DNA from: an uncultured bacterium
Lineage (GTDB): Bacteria; Patescibacteriota; Minisyncoccia; Phycocordibacterales; UBA9973
Length of the DNA: 16,637 nt
Direction: 5' to 3'
Assembly (NCBI GenBank): GCA_903907175.1
Contig: CAIVNB010000003.1
Span: forward strand, 1-16,637
A model generated the notes under the pieces. That model had not been told where the DNA came from. It did not search any database and saw only the letters and a program-made list of their open reading frames with translations. The stretch's first letter is position 1. Each line of letters starts with the position of its first letter. Shown here piece by piece: positions 13,622-16,637 of the stretch. Made by a program: the position numbers and the translations under genes.

Positions 13622-15319
13622 ATGTCAGACTTTGATGAAGCAAAACAAAACAAACAACTAGAAGATCTGCAAAAAGAGGAGGAGGAACAACTAGTACAAA
13701 TGCTGGCTGAGTCTAGGTATGGTCTTCCTTATGTTGATATGTCTCGTCTGGGGATAGACACTGAATCATTAAGGGCAATATCTGAAAAAGACGCACACGA
13801 TCTAAGGGTTGGGCCTTTTAAGTTATCTGGGAAAAACATTTACATTGGGATACTCTCCCCAACAGAGGACCTAATCTCAAAACTAAAAGAAGAAATGCAG
13901 GGGAAAAATTTAGTTCCTACCTTTTATATGATTTCCCACTCCAGTTTAAATAAAATTTGGAATAGATATAAAGAAATATCCATGGCAGAAAGTTCAAGAG
14001 TGGGAGGAATAGAAATATCTGCTGAAATCTTAAGAAATACAGCAAAAAACATCACAAAAATGCAGGATATAGAAAAATATATAACAGGTGCAATGGAAGG
14101 AAATCAGGTTCATAAAATTTCTCATATTCTTGAAATAATACTCGCTGGAGCAATTGCTATTAAAGCTTCGGATATTCACATTGAAGCCGAGCAAGATAGA
14201 GCAAGACTTCGTTTGCGTCTTGATGGAGTACTCCAGGATGTAATGTTCTTTACTCATGAAATATATCACCTATTAAATTCTCGTATTAAACTTTTGTCCG
14301 GTATGAAATTAACATCAGTCGTCGCCCAAGATGGACGTTTTAGTATAGAGGAAGACGTCGAAGAAATAAGTATCCGTGCTTCTATGATTCCTGGTGCTTA
14401 CGGTGAATCTATTGTTATGAGAATACTTGATCCAAAATCTATTCAAGGGAAACTTGAAGAATTTGGGATTGAACCATTTCTTTTTTCTGTAATTGAACAA
14501 GAAATCAAAAAACCAAATGGTTTGATTTTAATTACAGGTCCTACTGGTTCTGGAAAAACTACCACTCTTTATGCTTTCTTGCGAAAAATTTATTCTTCTG
14601 AAATTAAAATAATCACCATTGAAGACCCAATTGAATATCATTTGCCTGGTATTACCCAAACTCAAACCAACGAAGAAAAAGGGTACACATTTTTAGAGGG
14701 GCTTCGCTCAGCTCTTAGACAAGACCCAGATGTTGTAATGGTTGGAGAAATACGAGATGCAGAGACAGCAAAAATTGCGATAGAATCTGCTTTAACTGGA
14801 CACATGGTCTTTTCAACGCTTCACACCAATAATGCTGCTGGGGTTATCCCCCGATTGATTGATCTTGATGTAAATCCAAAAATAATGGTTTCGGCACTAT
14901 CTCTTTCAATAGCCCAACGTCTTGTCCGTAGATTATGTCAGTTCTGCAAGAAGGAAGTAGCCCCAACAGAAAATGAAGCTGCAGTTATGAAATCTGTAAC
15001 TGATAGTATAAAAGAGGAAGGAAAAAGTCTTTCAAATTATAATATTAATCCTGATGCTTCATTTAAACTCTATGCTCCCGTTGGTTGTGAAAAATGTAAT
15101 TTAACCGGCTTTAAAGGACGTATTGGGATATTTGAAGCAATAAAAACAGACGAGGCAATTGAAAAAATAATTCCACAAAATCCAAGCGAACGCGAAATAA
15201 AAAAAATAGCAAAAACTCAAGGAATCCTCTCTATGCGTCAAGATGGTATGGTAAAAATAATAAATGGACTTACTTCATACGAAGAAGTACAAAGTGTGGT
15301 TGATCTAACAGAAGAATAA
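13622..15319 (+). CDS. pilB: Type IV pilus/type II secretion assembly ATPase PilB/GspE
   Basis: Hexameric cytoplasmic ATPase that drives pilin polymerisation. 565 residues: an acidic lead (1-30), an N1D/MshE-N-like domain (about 30-125, YGLPYVDMSRLGID), a second N-domain with ASDIHIEAEQDRARLRLRLDG (182-202), and the RecA-like core: Walker A GPTGSGKT (306-313), Asp box ITIEDPIEYHL (331-341), Walker B DPDVVMVGEIRDAETA (368-383) and His box GHMVFSTLHTNNAAG (393-407). The tetracysteine zinc module is complete (C439-X2-C442, C489-X2-C492), which separates assembly ATPases from the PilT retraction type. No other pilus genes are in the window, so the gene is orphaned from its system here. It stands alone, ended by a terminator. 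Confidence 0.95.
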   Translation: MSDFDEAKQNKQLEDLQKEEEEQLVQMLAESRYGLPYVDMSRLGIDTESLRAISEKDAHDLRVGPFKLSGKNIYIGILSPTEDLISKLKEEMQGKNLVPTFYMISHSSLNKIWNRYKEISMAESSRVGGIEISAEILRNTAKNITKMQDIEKYITGAMEGNQVHKISHILEIILAGAIAIKASDIHIEAEQDRARLRLRLDGVLQDVMFFTHEIYHLLNSRIKLLSGMKLTSVVAQDGRFSIEEDVEEISIRASMIPGAYGESIVMRILDPKSIQGKLEEFGIEPFLFSVIEQEIKKPNGLILITGPTGSGKTTTLYAFLRKIYSSEIKIITIEDPIEYHLPGITQTQTNEEKGYTFLEGLRSALRQDPDVVMVGEIRDAETAKIAIESALTGHMVFSTLHTNNAAGVIPRLIDLDVNPKIMVSALSLSIAQRLVRRLCQFCKKEVAPTENEAAVMKSVTDSIKEEGKSLSNYNINPDASFKLYAPVGCEKCNLTGFKGRIGIFEAIKTDEAIEKIIPQNPSEREIKKIAKTQGILSMRQDGMVKIINGLTSYEEVQSVVDLTEE

Positions 15320-15326
15320 TAAATTA

Positions 15327-15357
15327 AAAAAAGCTTGAGTTAAACTCAAGCTTTTTT
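15327..15357. terminator. Bidirectional terminator (pilB on +, structured RNA on -)
   Basis: AAAAAAGCTTGAGTT and AACTCAAGCTTTTTT form a perfect hairpin with U-tracts possible in both directions. It closes pilB (stop at 15319) and lies directly 3' of the minus-strand structured RNA. Confidence 0.92.
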
Positions 15358-15358
15358 A

Positions 15359-15514
15359 GAAAAGAATATAAATCTCTAAACAATCCTTTTGGAGGTAAAC
15401 CCCGAAAGTAACAAGATCTTGAAGGATAATTCCAGTAAATTAAAAAATAACCAGAACGTCCTACGTAAACTTATATAACCGATGGCTGATTGCTTAGAGA
15501 TTTCTATCCTCTTC
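15359..15514 (-). ncRNA. Putative structured RNA, 6S RNA-like
   Basis: On the minus strand, 27-nt arms (15514-15488 and 15385-15359) pair at 26 of 27 positions, three of them G-U. Above lies an asymmetric bubble (5' strand AGCCAUCGGUUAU; 3' strand about 25 nt holding a small GGGG-UUUAC-CUCC hairpin). Then comes an irregular upper stem: AUAAG/CUUGU, AGGA/UCCU and UUCUGGU/ACUGGAA with a 13-nt loop at 15437-15449. All seven wobbles would be A-C mismatches on the plus strand, which points to minus-strand transcription. A terminator follows at once. A -10-like TATATT (15527-15522) would start transcription near 15515, at the base of the stem. No ATG is apparent on this strand. The long rod with a central bubble matches 6S RNA architecture; no SRP, tmRNA or RNase P signature is seen. 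The 6S identity is inference. Confidence 0.6.
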
Positions 15515-15547
15515 GCCTAAAAATATAAACAACAAATTTCTTATTTG

Positions 15548-15553
15548 ATTATA
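15548..15553 (-). promoter_or_regulatory. Candidate -10 box upstream of the structured RNA
   Basis: Minus-strand TATAAT; with a TSS near 15541 it would add a 5' leader of about 27 nt to the rod-shaped RNA. The -35 is poor (TTTACT at a 15-nt spacer). It sits inside a 7-bp inverted repeat (TATTTGA/TCAAATA, 15542-15566). Confidence 0.35.
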
Positions 15554-15574
15554 CTATATTCAAATAGAAGTAAA

Positions 15575-15583
15575 TGCTATAAT
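15575..15583 (+). promoter_or_regulatory. Candidate extended -10 promoter of ruvB
   Basis: TGC-TATAAT on the plus strand, 65 nt before the ruvB ATG, so ruvB would have a real leader, unlike most genes here. An 8-bp inverted repeat (ATGCTATA 15574-15581, TATAGCAT 15629-15636) and an imperfect 12-bp tandem repeat (AATGTGGATACT, AATGTGTATACC) lie in that leader. Confidence 0.45.
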
Positions 15584-15626
15584 GTGGATACTAATGTGTA
15601 TACCCTGTTAATAATGTACTACACCG

Positions 15627-15655
15627 AGTATAGCATATTCGAAAATAAATGTCAA
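15627..15655 (-). promoter_or_regulatory. Near-consensus promoter reading away from ruvB
   Basis: Minus-strand TTGACA (15655-15650), 17-nt spacer ending in TGC, and TATACT (15632-15627). This is the best sigma-70 match in the window. It overlaps the ruvB start codon and points toward the structured RNA; a transcript from about 15620 to the terminator would be about 290 nt. Confidence 0.6.
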
Positions 15656-16637
15656 GCAAAAACACTAAAAAACCAAAAGAAATAAAGAGCGAAAAAACTA
15701 GTGGCCCCGATGATTCTTTTTTAGATCAAACCCTTCGCCCCACCCGCTGGGATGAATATATTGGCCAAAAACACATAAAAGACAACGTAAAAATCTTATT
15801 AAAAGCGGCAGAAGAACGTGGTCATATACCTGAACATATCTTGTTTTATGGTCCTCCTGGGTTAGGAAAAACAACCTTGGCACACTTAATAGCTCACGAA
15901 ACGGGGAGACAAATGAAGATAACCTCCGGTCCTGCCATAGAAAAAGTCGGCGATCTTGCTTCAATTTTAACAAACCTATCTCCAGGAGATATTATTTTTA
16001 TAGATGAAATTCATAGGCTTAATAAAATGGTAGAAGAGATACTCTACCCTGCTATGGAATCTGGTGTTTTAGATATAATAATTGGTAAAGGTCCATCGGC
16101 TCGAACGATTCAACTTGATCTTCCTCCTTTTACTCTTATTGCAGCCACTACCCGCGTCGCACTTGTATCCTCTCCTCTTCGTTCAAGATTTTCCGGTGGA
16201 GTCTTTCGATTAGAATTTTATTCAAATGAAGAAATCGCAGAAATTATAAAAAGGTCCAGTAAACTTTTAAAAACTGAATTAGAAAAAGAGGGGCTAGATG
16301 AAATTGCAAAAAGAAGCCGTTTTACTCCTCGTACAGCAAATTATTTTTTGAAACGTTGTCGAGATTATGCTCAAGTACACAAAAAGAAACTAGATAGAGA
16401 AACCGTAAAGGGAGCACTTAATATGCTTTCTATTGATGAAATCGGATTAAATAATTCAGATAGAAAGTTTTTGGAAGTTTTAATTGAAAAGTTTAAAGGT
16501 GGCCCAGTAGGGTTAAAAACAATGGCAGCTGCAATGTCCGAAGAAGAAGCAACCCTAGAAGAAGTAGTAGAACCATATTTAATACAACTAGGACTTCTTG
16601 AACGAACACTACGTGGACGTGTTGCCACAGAAAAAGC
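15649..16637 (+). CDS. ruvB: Holliday junction branch migration ATPase RuvB, 3' partial
   Basis: AAA+ motor that, with RuvA, drives branch migration. Open from ATG 15649 to the window end (329 codons, no stop), so probably only the last residues are missing. After a Lys/Ser-rich lead of about 22 residues: LRPTRWDEYIGQ (29-40), Walker A GPPGLGKT (68-75), Walker B IIFIDEIH (115-122), sensor 1 AATTR (165-169), the arginine-finger segment SSPLRSRF (174-181) and the C-terminal winged-helix region with GGPVGLKTMAAAMSEE and EPYLIQLGLLERTLRGR. The RF-SGGVF-RLEF segment is one residue longer than in E. coli (RF-GIVQ-RLEF). Upstream are candidate promoters but no Shine-Dalgarno. ruvA is about 8.6 kb away, so the usual ruvAB operon is split. 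Confidence 0.96.
   Translation, partial: MSSKNTKKPKEIKSEKTSGPDDSFLDQTLRPTRWDEYIGQKHIKDNVKILLKAAEERGHIPEHILFYGPPGLGKTTLAHLIAHETGRQMKITSGPAIEKVGDLASILTNLSPGDIIFIDEIHRLNKMVEEILYPAMESGVLDIIIGKGPSARTIQLDLPPFTLIAATTRVALVSSPLRSRFSGGVFRLEFYSNEEIAEIIKRSSKLLKTELEKEGLDEIAKRSRFTPRTANYFLKRCRDYAQVHKKKLDRETVKGALNMLSIDEIGLNNSDRKFLEVLIEKFKGGPVGLKTMAAAMSEEEATLEEVVEPYLIQLGLLERTLRGRVATEK

Noticed and set aside
15370..15503. c-di-GMP-I (GEMM) riboswitch on the plus strand, suggested by AACCGATGG near 15478-15486 and the pilB neighbourhood
   Set aside because: The conserved ACGCAAAGC-type core is missing, it is downstream of pilB, and all wobble pairs support the minus strand.
15581..15604. LexA/SOS box upstream of ruvB
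   Set aside because: The tandem and inverted repeats do not match the GAACN4GTTC or CTGTN8ACAG consensus.
15698..15973. 91-residue ORF on the minus strand
   Set aside because: It is a shadow of ruvB, which is read without interruption on the plus strand with all AAA+ motifs.

Overview
The window is AT-rich, gene-dense and written in the standard bacterial code. It looks like a chromosomal segment of an ultrasmall-genome bacterium, most likely Candidatus Patescibacteria/CPR (Parcubacteria-like). The indications are short versions of core proteins (215-residue DNA polymerase III delta, 153-residue TsaE, 793-residue PolI with almost no exonuclease domain), the ruvA-mutM pair, a small single-pass membrane protein of a kind seen in these genomes, a split MacAB-type exporter with a DUF5666-like protein, and almost no Shine-Dalgarno sequences. 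The assignment is inference; no rRNA is present.

Layout: 1-3359 (+) is an export operon: MacA-like adaptor (5' end cut by the window), MacB-type ATPase, MacB-type permease and a DUF5666-like secreted or anchored protein, closed by a terminator. 3453-4166 (+) is an RluF-type pseudouridine synthase. 4202-6014 (-) is a thioredoxin/glutaredoxin-like gene followed by a DrrA/DrrB-type ABC exporter. 6158-6409 (-) is rpsT, divergent from ruvA-mutM-small membrane protein (6462-8128, +). 8137-9163 (-) is a YdjM-like membrane protein overlapping a SpoU methyltransferase. 9254-9326 (+) is tRNA-Lys(UUU). 9467-13562 (-) holds tsaE, polA, an isoprenylcysteine-methyltransferase-like gene and a holA-like gene. 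13622-15319 (+) is a PilB/GspE ATPase. 15320-15648 is non-coding and appears to encode, on the minus strand, a rod-shaped structured RNA resembling 6S RNA. ruvB starts at 15649 and leaves the window.

The genes cover export, rRNA and tRNA modification, translation, DNA repair and recombination (ruvA, ruvB, mutM, polA), replication (delta) and type IV pilus or competence energetics (pilB). I found no defence island, CRISPR array, prophage or transposon.

The most interesting signals are non-coding. (1) A 27-nt-arm helix with central bubble and terminator at 15327-15514 (-): every wobble I found pairs only on the minus strand. (2) Seven genes have an extended -10 box (TGN-TANNNT) ending exactly 6 or 7 nt before the start codon, implying leaderless mRNAs as the default. 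(3) Two different short GC-richer palindromic repeats sit in frame inside ruvA and tsaE. (4) A 13-bp helix abuts the start codon of the methyltransferase-like gene. I found no clear new multi-gene system.
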